Below, piece by piece: positions 35,372 through 43,890 of a stretch of 64,000 nucleotides of DNA. The DNA lies in NCBI GenBank assembly GCA_036351255.1, contig JAZBOS010000093.1, positions 1 through 64,000 of the forward strand, written 5' to 3'. The notes below the pieces were generated by a model that searched no databases, was not told the origin of the DNA, and saw only the letters and a program-made list of their open reading frames with translations. The stretch comes from Bacteroides sp. (GTDB lineage: Bacteria; Bacteroidota; Bacteroidia; Bacteroidales; UBA7960). The position numbers and the translations under genes are program-made. Every line of letters starts with the position of its first letter. Within the stretch, counting starts at the first letter, position 1.

Positions 35372-35944
35372 TTATTTCCACTGAAGGCTACCAATCAGGT
35401 GCCTGATATCTTCTTCCAGGAAATCAATAACCGGGGCCAGTGAGTCGTTATTGGGCGTTACGCCGAAATACAGTGCCCCGCGCAGGAAATGGTCCAAACT
35501 ATCGGTCACGTAAAACTGCAGGGCAGAGGCAGCCTCATTGCCCTTGATTTCGTATAGCACGCCGTAAACCTTCCGCTGATCGTCATGAATCAGCTCCTCA
35601 CTGATGGCCGTGGCCTTGGGGATATGCTTCTGGGCAAAACTTCGGGCATCTTCAAAATATTGCACAAGATCTGCACGGTTACCGACCTGCTTATAGCTGA
35701 TATGAACCGTTCCCCTGAAATCGGGAAACTCAAGATTTCCCCAGTAAGGCTCCGATGAAGAACGCTGATCGGGAACGAATGTACCATAAACCGGGTATTC
35801 AAATGAATAGGGGAAGGTGCTGTCGAACCGTACATATTCCTTTTCAGGAAAGTCTATGCGGAAGAAACCACGCGGCTTTGGGCTATAACTTCCCTGGCAG
35901 GCAAACAAAAACAGCAAGGGAAGGATCAACAAGATTTTTTTCAT
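35372..35944 (-). CDS. gldD: Gliding motility lipoprotein GldD
   Basis: A 190-residue lipoprotein. The start at 35944 gives MKKILLILPLLFLFAC with lipidated Cys16. The body begins YSPKPRGFFRIDFPEKEY, which is diagnostic for GldD, and continues with FEYPVYGTF and SYKQVGNRADLVQYFEDAR. GldD is needed for gliding in Flavobacterium and is widespread in Bacteroidota with type IX secretion. Longer in-frame starts would run into gldE. It lies 10 bases downstream of gldE on the same strand, the usual arrangement. Confidence 0.93.
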   Translation of the reverse strand: MKKILLILPLLFLFACQGSYSPKPRGFFRIDFPEKEYVRFDSTFPYSFEYPVYGTFVPDQRSSSEPYWGNLEFPDFRGTVHISYKQVGNRADLVQYFEDARSFAQKHIPKATAISEELIHDDQRKVYGVLYEIKGNEAASALQFYVTDSLDHFLRGALYFGVTPNNDSLAPVIDFLEEDIRHLIGSLQWK

Positions 35945-35954
35945 AGAATTGAGG

Positions 35955-37295
35955 TTATTCGCGGCTTTCAGGCAGAATGGCCACTTTAATGCGTTTAATC
36001 CGGCGGTTATCCACCCCTTCCACCAGAAACTCAAAGTTACGAAAATGGACCTTTTCGCCCTTAAAAGGCAACTCCTGTTTAATCTCAAGAAGCAAACCGG
36101 CCAGTGTGTCGGCCTCCCCTTTCACCTCGGCAAAGATATCGTAATTGGCCCCGGTGATCTTACAAAAGTCTTTCAGCAAGGTTCTCCCTTCAAAGACATA
36201 GGTGTTGGAATCGAGTTTCGAATAGATACCTTCATCAATATCAAACTCATCATTGATCTCTCCGACTATTTCTTCCAGGATGTCTTCAAGGGTTACGATG
36301 CCTGAGGTCCCGCCATATTCGTCGACCACCACCGCCATGTGGATCTTTTTTTCCTGGAACTCCCGCAACAGGTCGCTGATCTTTTTACTCTCGGGCACGA
36401 AGAAACAGGGGCGCACCAGTTTGGTCCAGTCAAATTCATCGCCTTTCTCAAGATACGGCAACAAGTCCTTGATATAAAGGATACCTTCCACATTGTCAAA
36501 ACTATCGCGATAAACCGGGATACGGCTGTAACCCGCATCCAGAATAACGGGGAGCAGTTGAGAGAATGTTAGTGTAACCTCCACAGCCACCACGTCCAAA
36601 CGTGAGCGCATGATCTCGCGCGCGTCAATATTTCCAAAACTCACAATGCCACGAAGGATCTTTTTATCCTCCTCGCTGGTGGTATTGTCGGCTGTGATCT
36701 CCAGGGCGTGCGACAGGTCGTCCATGCTGATATTTGACCGTTTTTTGCCCAGTCGTTCATCAATAAGGCGGGTCGAACGCACCAGCAGGGAACTCAGGGG
36801 CCAGAAGATCTTCCGTACAAAGATCAACGGGGTAGACATAAAAGAGGCAAACTTCACCGGATGTTGCCCGGAATAAACCTTTGGCATCACCTCCCCAAAA
36901 AGCAGGAGGATAAAGGTTATCAGGATGACCTGCACCAGGAAACCAAGAACGGGACTCGCTTCAAAACTGAAAAGCTCCCGGAAAACCATGGTTGAGATCA
37001 GAATAATGGCAATATTGATCACATTGTTAGCAATCAGGATGGTGGCCAGCAAGCGCTTGGGCTTCTCCAGCAAGGTGATGATGTTATTACAGGCGGCGGT
37101 CTTTTTTTTCCGGATATCTTTAACATGGCTGTGGGTCAACGAAAAGAAAGCCACCTCAGAACCGGAGACCATTGCCGAAAAGATCAGCAAAACAATGATG
37201 GCGGCTATGCCCAGGATCGCATTGGCCGGGATGGTATCAATAAATAAAAGCAGAGGCGGGATACAGCAAGAATAAGGGTCAGGTGAATCTTCCAA
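35955..37295 (-). CDS. gldE: GldE, CNNM/CorC-type membrane protein
   Basis: A 446-residue protein of the haemolysin-C/CNNM type. Residues about 20-180 hold four membrane segments (VLLIFSAMVSGSEVAFFSL, with the CNNM SGSE motif; ILIANNVINIAI). Two CBS domains span about 215-340 (GYSRIPVYRD; MAVVVDEYGGTSGIVTLEDI), followed by a CorC-type C-terminal domain (ANYDIFAEVKGEADTLAGLL). GldE partners GldD in gliding motility. It overlaps nothing and is led by its own promoter. Ion transport is possible by family but unproven. Confidence 0.92.
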   Translation of the reverse strand: MEDSPDPYSCCIPPLLLFIDTIPANAILGIAAIIVLLIFSAMVSGSEVAFFSLTHSHVKDIRKKKTAACNNIITLLEKPKRLLATILIANNVINIAIILISTMVFRELFSFEASPVLGFLVQVILITFILLLFGEVMPKVYSGQHPVKFASFMSTPLIFVRKIFWPLSSLLVRSTRLIDERLGKKRSNISMDDLSHALEITADNTTSEEDKKILRGIVSFGNIDAREIMRSRLDVVAVEVTLTFSQLLPVILDAGYSRIPVYRDSFDNVEGILYIKDLLPYLEKGDEFDWTKLVRPCFFVPESKKISDLLREFQEKKIHMAVVVDEYGGTSGIVTLEDILEEIVGEINDEFDIDEGIYSKLDSNTYVFEGRTLLKDFCKITGANYDIFAEVKGEADTLAGLLLEIKQELPFKGEKVHFRNFEFLVEGVDNRRIKRIKVAILPESRE

Positions 37296-37321
37296 GGTTG
37301 TTCAAAAACTTTGTTTCAGTG

Positions 37322-37355
37322 CAAAATTAATACATTTTTTCGCATCCTTTCCAAA
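37322..37355 (-). promoter_or_regulatory. Promoter of gldE-gldD
   Basis: Minus strand: TTTG at 37352-37355, 22 bases, TAATTTTG at 37322-37329, 27 bases before the ATG at 37295. Good match, spacing slightly long. Confidence 0.55.
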
Positions 37356-37426
37356 TTTATTAACCCACTGTATCTCAGGCATAGTCGGTAAGGGCTTGAA
37401 ACCCGCGGGCTGAACCTGATTTTGAC

Positions 37427-37434
37427 TAAATTTG
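37427..37434 (+). promoter_or_regulatory. -7 box for the DUF5686 gene
   Basis: TAAATTTG matches TAnnTTTG. A start near 37441 would place the TTG at 37422 upstream of the transcript, which favours the later TTG at 37473 as initiation codon. Confidence 0.5.
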
Positions 37435-37472
37435 CACAAACCAATTCAGCTACTCTGCAAGCCTTTACCACC

Positions 37473-39926
37473 TTGAAAACACGCGTATTTTTGAAGTCCG
37501 GCACAGGTATTTTTCTGCTGGCCTGCTTTCTGTTCTTTTCTAAACCATTGCTTGCAGAGCCCTATTCGATCACTGGACGGGTGGTTGACCGGGAAACCTA
37601 CGAACCCCTGGCTTTTGTCAACATCATCATTGAAGGCACCCGCAATGGTGGGGTCACTGATATCGACGGGTTTTTCAGCCTGACTCACGACAGTCCCATT
37701 GAAAGGATCATCCTTTCCTACGTAGGGTATCATCAGCAGGTCTTTGTGGTGGACTCCACCCGGGAACTACAGTGGGTGGAGATGCAACGTAAGGCCATTG
37801 AGCTGACCGTGGTGGATGTATACCCCGGAGAAAACCCTGCTCACCGCATCATTGAAAATGCCATCCTTTTCCGCCAGCGCAACAACCCCGAGAAACTGGG
37901 CTCATTTTCCTATGAGTCGTACAACAAGTTTATCTTCACCGGTGAATTCGATGCTGAGCAAACGGTAACAACGAATCCTGCCCTGGCCGATTCTGTTTCC
38001 GGGAGGCTTGAACGCTATCTTGACGAGCGTCACCTGATGATCATGGAAACCGTAACTGAAAGGCGTTTCCGCTACCCAAACCGCAACAACGAAACAGTGA
38101 TCGCTTCCCGTATATCGGGTTTCGAAAACCCGGTGCTGGCGCTGATGGCCACCCAATTCCAGTCTTTCTCATTCTATGAAAATTACATCACCATTTCCGG
38201 CAAAGACTACCTGAGTCCCCTCAGCCCCGGAAGCACCAACCGCTATTTCTTTTTGCTGGAAGACACCACCTATACCGCTGCCGATACTGTGTTCATCATC
38301 TCGTACCGGCCTGGCAGAGGCAGAAATTTTGAAGGGCTGAGCGGGGTGCTTTACATCAACACCAACGGCTGGGCCGTGCAGAATGTCATCGCTGAGCCCG
38401 CCAGCCAAGCAGAGAACTCCAGGGTCAGGATCCAGCAGATGTACGAACTGATTGACGGCCGGCAATGGTTCCCCACACAGCTCAATACCGATGTGGAGAT
38501 CGTTAACGTACCCAACATCAACCACTTTAAATTGCTCGGGCTGGGGCGCACCTACCTGCGCAACATCGTCCTCGAGCCGCCCCTGCGACGAAGGGATTTC
38601 TCATCCTTTGCCGTTGAATTCTCTCCTTCCACCATCGTCCGGGACCCGGAGTTCTGGAAAGCCTACCGCACCGACAGTCTCAGCCTGCTCGAGGAAAACA
38701 CCTATCAATACCTCGACAGCATCGGGAGCGTACAAAACCTTGACCGCCGCCTCGACCGCCTTGAGGCCCTCTTTGGGGGGGCCATCCGCACCGGCCTGAT
38801 CGACATCGAGGTGAAACACCTGCTGGGCTACAACGACCAGGAGGGCTGGCGACCAGGTTTCGGATTTCGCACCAACAACAACCTTTCCAGGCATTTTGCC
38901 CTGCACGGAAATATCGGTTATGGGCTCAAGAGTGAAACTTTTCGCTATGGTTATGGGGGGGAGGTGTTGCTTGACCGCCTGTCGGACCTGCGCATGGGCT
39001 ATGATTTTTACTGGGATTTCATTGAGCGTGGAGGCTCACGCTTTCTGGAAAGCACCTCCCTGCTCAACCCCTATTCGATTCGGTCCTATTTTCTGCGCGA
39101 TATGGATATGCTCCGGCGCCACCGTCTTTGGGTTGGATGGAGAACCCTCCGCAACAAACTCACCCTGCGCGCATATGCCTCTGATGAAGATCAGATAACC
39201 AATCCGGCCTACCATTTTGCCCCGCAGGAACTCAGTGAAGGACTACCGGCCAACCGTTTTCGCTTTTTTGAAACAGGGCTGATGATGCGCCTGGCATTGG
39301 GCGAGCAGTATGTGCTTACCCCTACCCGCATCATGGCCTTCGGCACCAATCTCCCTATCGCCTTAATTAACCTCTCACGGGGATGGGACCAGGTTTACAA
39401 AGGCCGTTTCGACTATTGGCGCGCAGAATTGAAACTAGAAAAACGTTTTCATATCAAACTGGCAGGCTCACAGCAATGGGTGCTTGAGGCCGGCTATGTC
39501 GACGGGCAGGTGCCATGGCCTAAACTATTTACCGGCAAAGCCAGCTACCGCCGCTTTGCCGTAACCGCCCCACAGAGTTTTGCCACCATGCGGATGTCCG
39601 AATTTGTTTCCGACCGTTATGTGAACCTGTTCTTCTACCACAATTTTGAGACCCTGCTCATAAACAGGCCCAAATTTGCGCCAGGCATTGTGTTGCTGAC
39701 CAATATTGGTTTTGGTTCCCTTCAGCACCCTGAATGGCAAAAGGGCTATGAGATCAGAACCATGGAAAAAGGCTATTTCGAATCTGGGCTGGCCCTTACT
39801 GATCTTATCGGTTCAGGCTTCACCAGCCTCGGCCTTGAATTTATGTACCGTTACGGGCCTTATGCCTTCCCAAAGTTTAAGGACAACTTTTCACTGCGAT
39901 TGAGCTACTCCATTATGTTCCGCTAA
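37473..39926 (+). CDS. DUF5686 outer-membrane protein with carboxypeptidase-like regulatory domain
   Basis: An 817-residue protein from a TTG start (MKTRVFLKSGTGIFLLACFL ... LLAEP signal peptide); no ATG is available. Residues about 35-120 are a CarboxypepD-reg domain (ITGRVVDRETYEPLAFVNIIIEG ... GGVTDIDGFFSL). The long central part and C-terminal barrel (from about residue 470; GFGFRTNNNLSRHFALHGN, ending LRLSYSIMF) fit DUF5686. Such proteins resemble TonB-dependent receptors but lack a plug. Function unknown; an envelope or surface role is likely. It is divergent from gldE. Confidence 0.85.
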   Translation: MKTRVFLKSGTGIFLLACFLFFSKPLLAEPYSITGRVVDRETYEPLAFVNIIIEGTRNGGVTDIDGFFSLTHDSPIERIILSYVGYHQQVFVVDSTRELQWVEMQRKAIELTVVDVYPGENPAHRIIENAILFRQRNNPEKLGSFSYESYNKFIFTGEFDAEQTVTTNPALADSVSGRLERYLDERHLMIMETVTERRFRYPNRNNETVIASRISGFENPVLALMATQFQSFSFYENYITISGKDYLSPLSPGSTNRYFFLLEDTTYTAADTVFIISYRPGRGRNFEGLSGVLYINTNGWAVQNVIAEPASQAENSRVRIQQMYELIDGRQWFPTQLNTDVEIVNVPNINHFKLLGLGRTYLRNIVLEPPLRRRDFSSFAVEFSPSTIVRDPEFWKAYRTDSLSLLEENTYQYLDSIGSVQNLDRRLDRLEALFGGAIRTGLIDIEVKHLLGYNDQEGWRPGFGFRTNNNLSRHFALHGNIGYGLKSETFRYGYGGEVLLDRLSDLRMGYDFYWDFIERGGSRFLESTSLLNPYSIRSYFLRDMDMLRRHRLWVGWRTLRNKLTLRAYASDEDQITNPAYHFAPQELSEGLPANRFRFFETGLMMRLALGEQYVLTPTRIMAFGTNLPIALINLSRGWDQVYKGRFDYWRAELKLEKRFHIKLAGSQQWVLEAGYVDGQVPWPKLFTGKASYRRFAVTAPQSFATMRMSEFVSDRYVNLFFYHNFETLLINRPKFAPGIVLLTNIGFGSLQHPEWQKGYEIRTMEKGYFESGLALTDLIGSGFTSLGLEFMYRYGPYAFPKFKDNFSLRLSYSIMFR

Positions 39927-39936
39927 AAGGAGCATG

Positions 39937-39976
39937 GGGCTAGGGGCATGGAGACAGGGGCGGGGGCCAAAGGGGC
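39937..39976 (+). other. Possible G-quadruplex between convergent genes
   Basis: Five runs of four or five G occur in 40 bases: 39937-39940, 39944-39947, 39958-39961, 39963-39967 and 39973-39976, with loops of 1 to 10 bases. It lies just after the DUF5686 stop and before the convergent queD end. No hairpin terminator was seen there, so it may affect termination. Confidence 0.45.
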
Positions 39977-40067
39977 ATGGAGAAGAATATTGCTGATCAG
40001 GGTGCTCAGAAATAATTTCCACAACAACTTGACAACCCGACACCCATGACAACAACGACAACACTTA

Positions 40068-40529
40068 TCATTTTTCATTTTCTTCTGTCAGCCACTCAGC
40101 ATACGAAGTAGCCGTTTCGTGAAGGCGAAGGGAATGCAGGCTGACATGAGCAGGCAGCAAGGCTTTGAGCCGTGCGGCAAAGTCGATGATCATATTTTCG
40201 CAGGTGGGTTGATAGGGCAAAGCCACCACGCGGCCAAACATCTGGCTGGCTTCGGCCAGATCTTTGTGCGGGGTATTGGCATTCACCATAAGGGAATGGT
40301 CCAGCTGGCCAATGATGGCATCCTTGACAATTTTCTTCAGCTGGGAAAAGTCCATGACCATCCCGAATTTGGGGTCTTCGGGATCGCTGACCGGGCTTCC
40401 CTTGATGGTGACGTAAAGAATGTAACTATGGCCGTGAATATTCTTGCACAGCCCGTCGTAATTCCAGAGCGCGTGAGCTGCTTCAAAGCGAAACTCCTTA
40501 GTGATGCGTATAACAGATACTTTTCCCAT
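40068..40529 (-). CDS. queD: 6-carboxy-tetrahydropterin synthase QueD / PTPS family
   Basis: A 153-residue enzyme of the 6-pyruvoyl-tetrahydropterin synthase family. FEAAHALWNYDGLCKNIHGHSYILYV holds the three zinc histidines and the catalytic Cys. LDHSLMVN and PTCENMIIDFA (with the pterin-binding Glu) complete the pattern, and LHETATSYAEW is near the end. QueD makes the precursor of queuosine for tRNA. Other queuosine genes are not in view. It is followed upstream by a TonB-domain gene on the same strand with a 21-base gap. Confidence 0.92.
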   Translation of the reverse strand: MGKVSVIRITKEFRFEAAHALWNYDGLCKNIHGHSYILYVTIKGSPVSDPEDPKFGMVMDFSQLKKIVKDAIIGQLDHSLMVNANTPHKDLAEASQMFGRVVALPYQPTCENMIIDFAARLKALLPAHVSLHSLRLHETATSYAEWLTEENEK

Positions 40530-40550
40530 GTAATATTCAGGTGCTGAAGG

Positions 40551-40991
40551 TTAAAGTTTAATGGTGTAGGTATAGGTTTGAGGCTTTTTTTCTTCTGCCT
40601 GTTTTTCGGCTGAAGGTTTATGGGTTTTAGGCTTTTCGGCGTAAACCATTTTCATCTTTGGGGCCTTGGTTTTCTTGGGCAGGCGGAAGGGAATCTTCAT
40701 CCGGCTGTTGCTGGTAACCCTGACCCCGCGGTTCTTCACCCCCTCATATTGCAGCATGCCCACCAGGCGCAGGGCTTCCTCATCGCAGCCGTATCCGATG
40801 CCATGTTCCACCACCGCCTGAAACACTTCACCCTTGTCGTTGACCTTATACTTGACAACGACATCGCCTTCAATGCCCTTTTCCAGTGCTTCTTTCGGAT
40901 ACCGCTGGTTCTCCTTGAAAAATTGCCGCAACTTTTCCTTGCCTCCATCCAGGTGAGGTAACTTCAGGAATTTCTTTTTCGATTTTTCCAT
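40551..40991 (-). CDS. TonB C-terminal-domain protein without a membrane anchor
   Basis: A 146-residue protein from ATG 40991. The core is a TonB C-terminal domain: FKENQRYPKEALEKGIEGDVVVKYKVNDKGEV and EEALRLVGMLQYEGVKNRGVRV. Energy-transducing TonB proteins have an N-terminal membrane helix, but none is present here; the start is MEKSKKKFLKLPH. The C-terminal 45 residues are Lys/Pro-rich (KKTKAPKMKMVYAEKPKTHK), probably disordered. It could be a soluble TonB-like protein or may lack its anchor by decay. An upstream in-frame start at 41039 does not create a convincing span. Confidence 0.75.
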   Translation of the reverse strand: MEKSKKKFLKLPHLDGGKEKLRQFFKENQRYPKEALEKGIEGDVVVKYKVNDKGEVFQAVVEHGIGYGCDEEALRLVGMLQYEGVKNRGVRVTSNSRMKIPFRLPKKTKAPKMKMVYAEKPKTHKPSAEKQAEEKKPQTYTYTIKL

Positions 40992-41051
40992 CCCATTAAA
41001 ATTACAAAAAATAAAAACAGCAGAGCAGGCTCCCTTCAACGCCCCTCCCGA

Positions 41052-41648
41052 TTATTCCTGTTGGATTGGTTGGGTCAGGTCAAAGGCAGCTTCAAAGCGA
41101 AGCACCCCATCGCGGGTGAGCTTATAGGTAAAGCTTGAAAAGTCCTCTGCAATCTCAACGATCCACTCATTGTTGCAGGCATAGGGAATTAACTGGCAGG
41201 TATAATCGTCGGCAGGGAAGTGCTGGACAAAAGCCGTCCCTTCCCGGGTGGCATACCCCCCGTAAAGGGTCACTTCATCGGGCGTTCCGTCCTCGTGCCG
41301 GTGATCGTGGCGGAAACGAAGCTTTCCCTCCTCCACCACGAACATCCAGGTGCGCGAATGGTCCTCCGACAGATGGAAGGGGATCAGGATCCTGTCGTCA
41401 CCACACTCGGTCACATGCATCACAAAATCGAGATGGGCCCAACTTTCATTCTCTTCAATCATAAACACCTCACGACCGGCAAATGACTGCCCGCAAAGCT
41501 TGTAAAGATTATTGAAAAAGGCCTGCTGGTTGGCATCCTCAAGCAGGGCCAGAGGCAGAGTTTCTTCGGTTTCTTTTGTTTGTTGCCTCGGCCCGCAGGC
41601 TGCAAACCCAAACACAAGGATCAGGAAAAACAAGGAGTGTCTCTTCAT
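41052..41648 (-). CDS. Hypothetical lipoprotein
   Basis: A 198-residue protein. From ATG 41648 the lipoprotein signal is MKRHSLFFLILVFGFAAC with lipidated Cys18. The mature part starts with QQTKETEETLPLALL and continues with mixed strands (REVFMIEENESWAHLDFVMHV, VTLYGGYATREGT). No catalytic motif or known domain recognised. Earlier in-frame codons lack any signal. A -7 box (TATATTTG) lies about 62 bases upstream. Probably membrane-anchored on the periplasmic side. It is divergent from the C69 dipeptidase. Confidence 0.75.
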   Translation of the reverse strand: MKRHSLFFLILVFGFAACGPRQQTKETEETLPLALLEDANQQAFFNNLYKLCGQSFAGREVFMIEENESWAHLDFVMHVTECGDDRILIPFHLSEDHSRTWMFVVEEGKLRFRHDHRHEDGTPDEVTLYGGYATREGTAFVQHFPADDYTCQLIPYACNNEWIVEIAEDFSSFTYKLTRDGVLRFEAAFDLTQPIQQE

Positions 41649-41709
41649 TATTTTTGTTTTAAAAGGATAAATTAACAAACAGGTAATACGAATGCAACAG
41701 TTCTTTTTG

Positions 41710-41717
41710 CAAATATA
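41710..41717 (-). promoter_or_regulatory. -7 box of the hypothetical lipoprotein
   Basis: Minus-strand TATATTTG fits TAnnTTTG. No TTTG at a suitable -33 distance. Confidence 0.4.
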
Positions 41718-41803
41718 GCAAATCGGCCCGGATGCCTTTCTGTTTTCACAACTAACAGTCAATGTTTGTATTACAAAATTTCACCAAGGTTCGGGAATTC
41801 TAT

Positions 41804-41811
41804 TATTTTTG
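41804..41811 (+). promoter_or_regulatory. -7 box of the C69 dipeptidase
   Basis: TATTTTTG fits TAnnTTTG, 35 bases before the ATG at 41847. The -33 element is not clear. Confidence 0.45.
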
Positions 41812-41846
41812 TACGCTAAACAACCAAACCATAACCATTATTTTAT

Positions 41847-43496
41847 ATGAAAAGAACCCAAATCCTTACTGTTATCCTGAGTTTAGTAATGCTTTTCGGC
41901 GCGGTACAATTGGCCAATGCCTGTACCAACGTGCTGGTATCGCGCGGTGCAAGTGCTGACGGCAGTGTCATGATCAGTTACCTGGCCGATTCGGGCGGTT
42001 TTATGGACCCCCTGTATTTCAGCCCGGCCAAAGATCACGCACCCGGCGATTCCATTGACATTTACGAATGGGATACCGGCGATTTCCTGGGAAGCATCCC
42101 CCAGGTGGCTCATACCTACCGCGTGATCGGCAATATGAACGAACACCAGGTGGCCATAGGCGAAACCACTTTTACCGGCCGCCGCGAACTGAGCACCCCC
42201 AACGGCATCCTCGACTACGGCAGCCTGATGTACCTGGCCCTGCAGCGTGCCTCTACTGCCCGCGAAGCCATTAAGATCATCACCGACCTGATCGACCAGT
42301 ATGGCTACGCCAGCACCGGCGAATCGTTCTCGGTGGCCGACAAGGACGAGGTCTGGCTGTTTGAACTCATCGGCAAGGGCGAGCACGGCCAAGGCGCTGT
42401 ATGGGTAGCTGCCCGCGTCCCCGATGGCTATGTCACAGCCCACGCCAACACCGCCCGCATCCGCCAGATCGATTTCAACGACACCGAAAACTGGATGTGG
42501 AGCGATGACGTTGTTGACTTTGCCCGCGAAATGGAATGGTTTGACGGTCGCGACCGCGACTTCAGCTTCGCCGACACCTATGCCCCTGCCAGCTGCTATT
42601 CCAGACTGCTTTGCGAAGGCCGTGTATGGAGTGTTTACCGCAGGGTAAGCCCATCGGCCAACTTCTCCGATGATTTCTGGCGCTGCGTTGAAGAGGCCGA
42701 TCCCTATCCCCTCTTCATCAAGCCCGACAAAAAGATCAGCAACCAGGACATGATGGCCCTGGTGCGCGACCATTTCCAGGATACGCCCTACGACATGACC
42801 AAAGGCGCTGCGGCAGGCCCCCATGGATTGCCCTATCGCTGGCGCCCCCTGGGCTTCCAGCTCGAAGGCGATGACAAACAGTATGCCTACGAAAGGCCCA
42901 TCTCACAGCAGCAAACCGCCTTCTCCTTCGTGGCCCAGTCGCGCAACTGGCTGCCGGATGAAATCGGTGGCATCTTCTGGTATGGCGTCGACGATACTTA
43001 TTCAACCTGCTATATGCCCCTCTATATGGGAATGGAAAAAGCACCCGTAAGCCTCACCACCGGAACCATCAGGGAGTTTGACTGGAACTCGGCGTTCTGG
43101 GTGTTTAACCTGGTGGCCAACTATGCCTATGGCCTTTATGAACCCATTATTGGCGACATCCAGAAGGTACAGAAGACACTCGAAGACCGCTCGGTGGCCA
43201 TGACCAAAGCCGTTGACCAGGCCGCTATCTTCCTGGGCAAGGACAGCCCCGAACTGCTCAACAGCTATCTCACCGATTTCTCGGTCAGCAATGCCGAATA
43301 CGTAGTGGAACGCTGGCGCGAACTGGGGCATTACATCTTTGCCAAGTACAACGACCGCTACATCCACGAATACGAGGATGGCAAACAAAGTGTTCGCGGC
43401 GTGGGTTATGATGAAGACTTCAATCGCAGGGCCGTGGAAGAACGCCCTGGCTACTATGAAGTCAGGTGGCGCAAACCCGGCGAAGCCACAAAATAA
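41847..43496 (+). CDS. Secreted C69-family dipeptidase
   Basis: A 549-residue N-terminal-nucleophile hydrolase related to PepD. A signal peptide ends at ANA|C, exposing Cys26 (ACTNVLVSRGASADGS) as the catalytic residue after cleavage, which is the C69 hallmark. GNMNEHQVAIGETTFTGR, SFSVADKDEVWLFELIGKG and VPDGYVTAHANTARI are conserved blocks of the family. It is exported, unlike cytoplasmic PepD, and would hydrolyse dipeptides in the periplasm or outside. Length is typical of Bacteroidota members. Monocistronic with its own terminator. Confidence 0.93.
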   Translation: MKRTQILTVILSLVMLFGAVQLANACTNVLVSRGASADGSVMISYLADSGGFMDPLYFSPAKDHAPGDSIDIYEWDTGDFLGSIPQVAHTYRVIGNMNEHQVAIGETTFTGRRELSTPNGILDYGSLMYLALQRASTAREAIKIITDLIDQYGYASTGESFSVADKDEVWLFELIGKGEHGQGAVWVAARVPDGYVTAHANTARIRQIDFNDTENWMWSDDVVDFAREMEWFDGRDRDFSFADTYAPASCYSRLLCEGRVWSVYRRVSPSANFSDDFWRCVEEADPYPLFIKPDKKISNQDMMALVRDHFQDTPYDMTKGAAAGPHGLPYRWRPLGFQLEGDDKQYAYERPISQQQTAFSFVAQSRNWLPDEIGGIFWYGVDDTYSTCYMPLYMGMEKAPVSLTTGTIREFDWNSAFWVFNLVANYAYGLYEPIIGDIQKVQKTLEDRSVAMTKAVDQAAIFLGKDSPELLNSYLTDFSVSNAEYVVERWRELGHYIFAKYNDRYIHEYEDGKQSVRGVGYDEDFNRRAVEERPGYYEVRWRKPGEATK

Positions 43497-43518
43497 TTTC
43501 TTTTGGAAATCCTTCCAT

Positions 43519-43557
43519 AAGAGGCGGCCCCAAACCAGGGACCGCCTCTTTTTTTGC
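43519..43557 (+). terminator. Terminator of the C69 dipeptidase
   Basis: AAGAGGCGGCCC pairs with GGGACCGCCTCTT with one mismatch; seven or more T residues follow. Confidence 0.85.
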
Positions 43558-43698
43558 ACACCTTTTTCTTTCCTATTTTACACAAAGAAGACAAAAATTG
43601 CTTTACATTCAACATGAAAGACCTATTTTACTCATAATCAATATTATAAGCATATAATTTATATTAAAACGCAGGAACCAGGTTCTGACCACGCTCAT

Positions 43699-43759
43699 AG
43701 TTAATACGGAGTTTATTCGGTTTAAACCGAATAAACTCCGTATTAACTCCGTATTAACT
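43699..43759. repeat. Palindromic 11-base-phased array D
   Basis: A perfect 50-base palindrome spans 43699-43748 (25-base arms) around TTTAAA at 43721-43726. CGG sits at 43707 and 43718 and CCG at 43727, 43738 and 43749, all 11 bases apart within an arm. The right arm carries an extra unit. The outer CATAG/CTATG flanks pair only if one unit slips, so the unit number has changed. Around it, 43558-43690 shows no gene. Confidence 0.88.
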
Positions 43760-43865
43760 ATGAATTTAACAGGGGTATGGAAGGACAATTTAACCTTCGG
43801 ATCTGTTTCCGGAATTTTTGATTGCCTTGACCGTGAAGCGTGATAAAAACCTGCTGACTTATTTG

Positions 43866-43873
43866 TAAGTTTG
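43866..43873 (+). promoter_or_regulatory. -7 box of the double ABC ATPase gene
   Basis: TAAGTTTG matches TAnnTTTG, 18 bases before the ATG at 43891. No canonical -33. Confidence 0.45.
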
Positions 43874-43890
43874 CCTCAGAAAATGGCTGT

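Noticed and set aside
41762..41959. Plus-strand frame upstream of the C69 dipeptidase
   Set aside because: It lies in the promoter region and runs over the true start in another frame.
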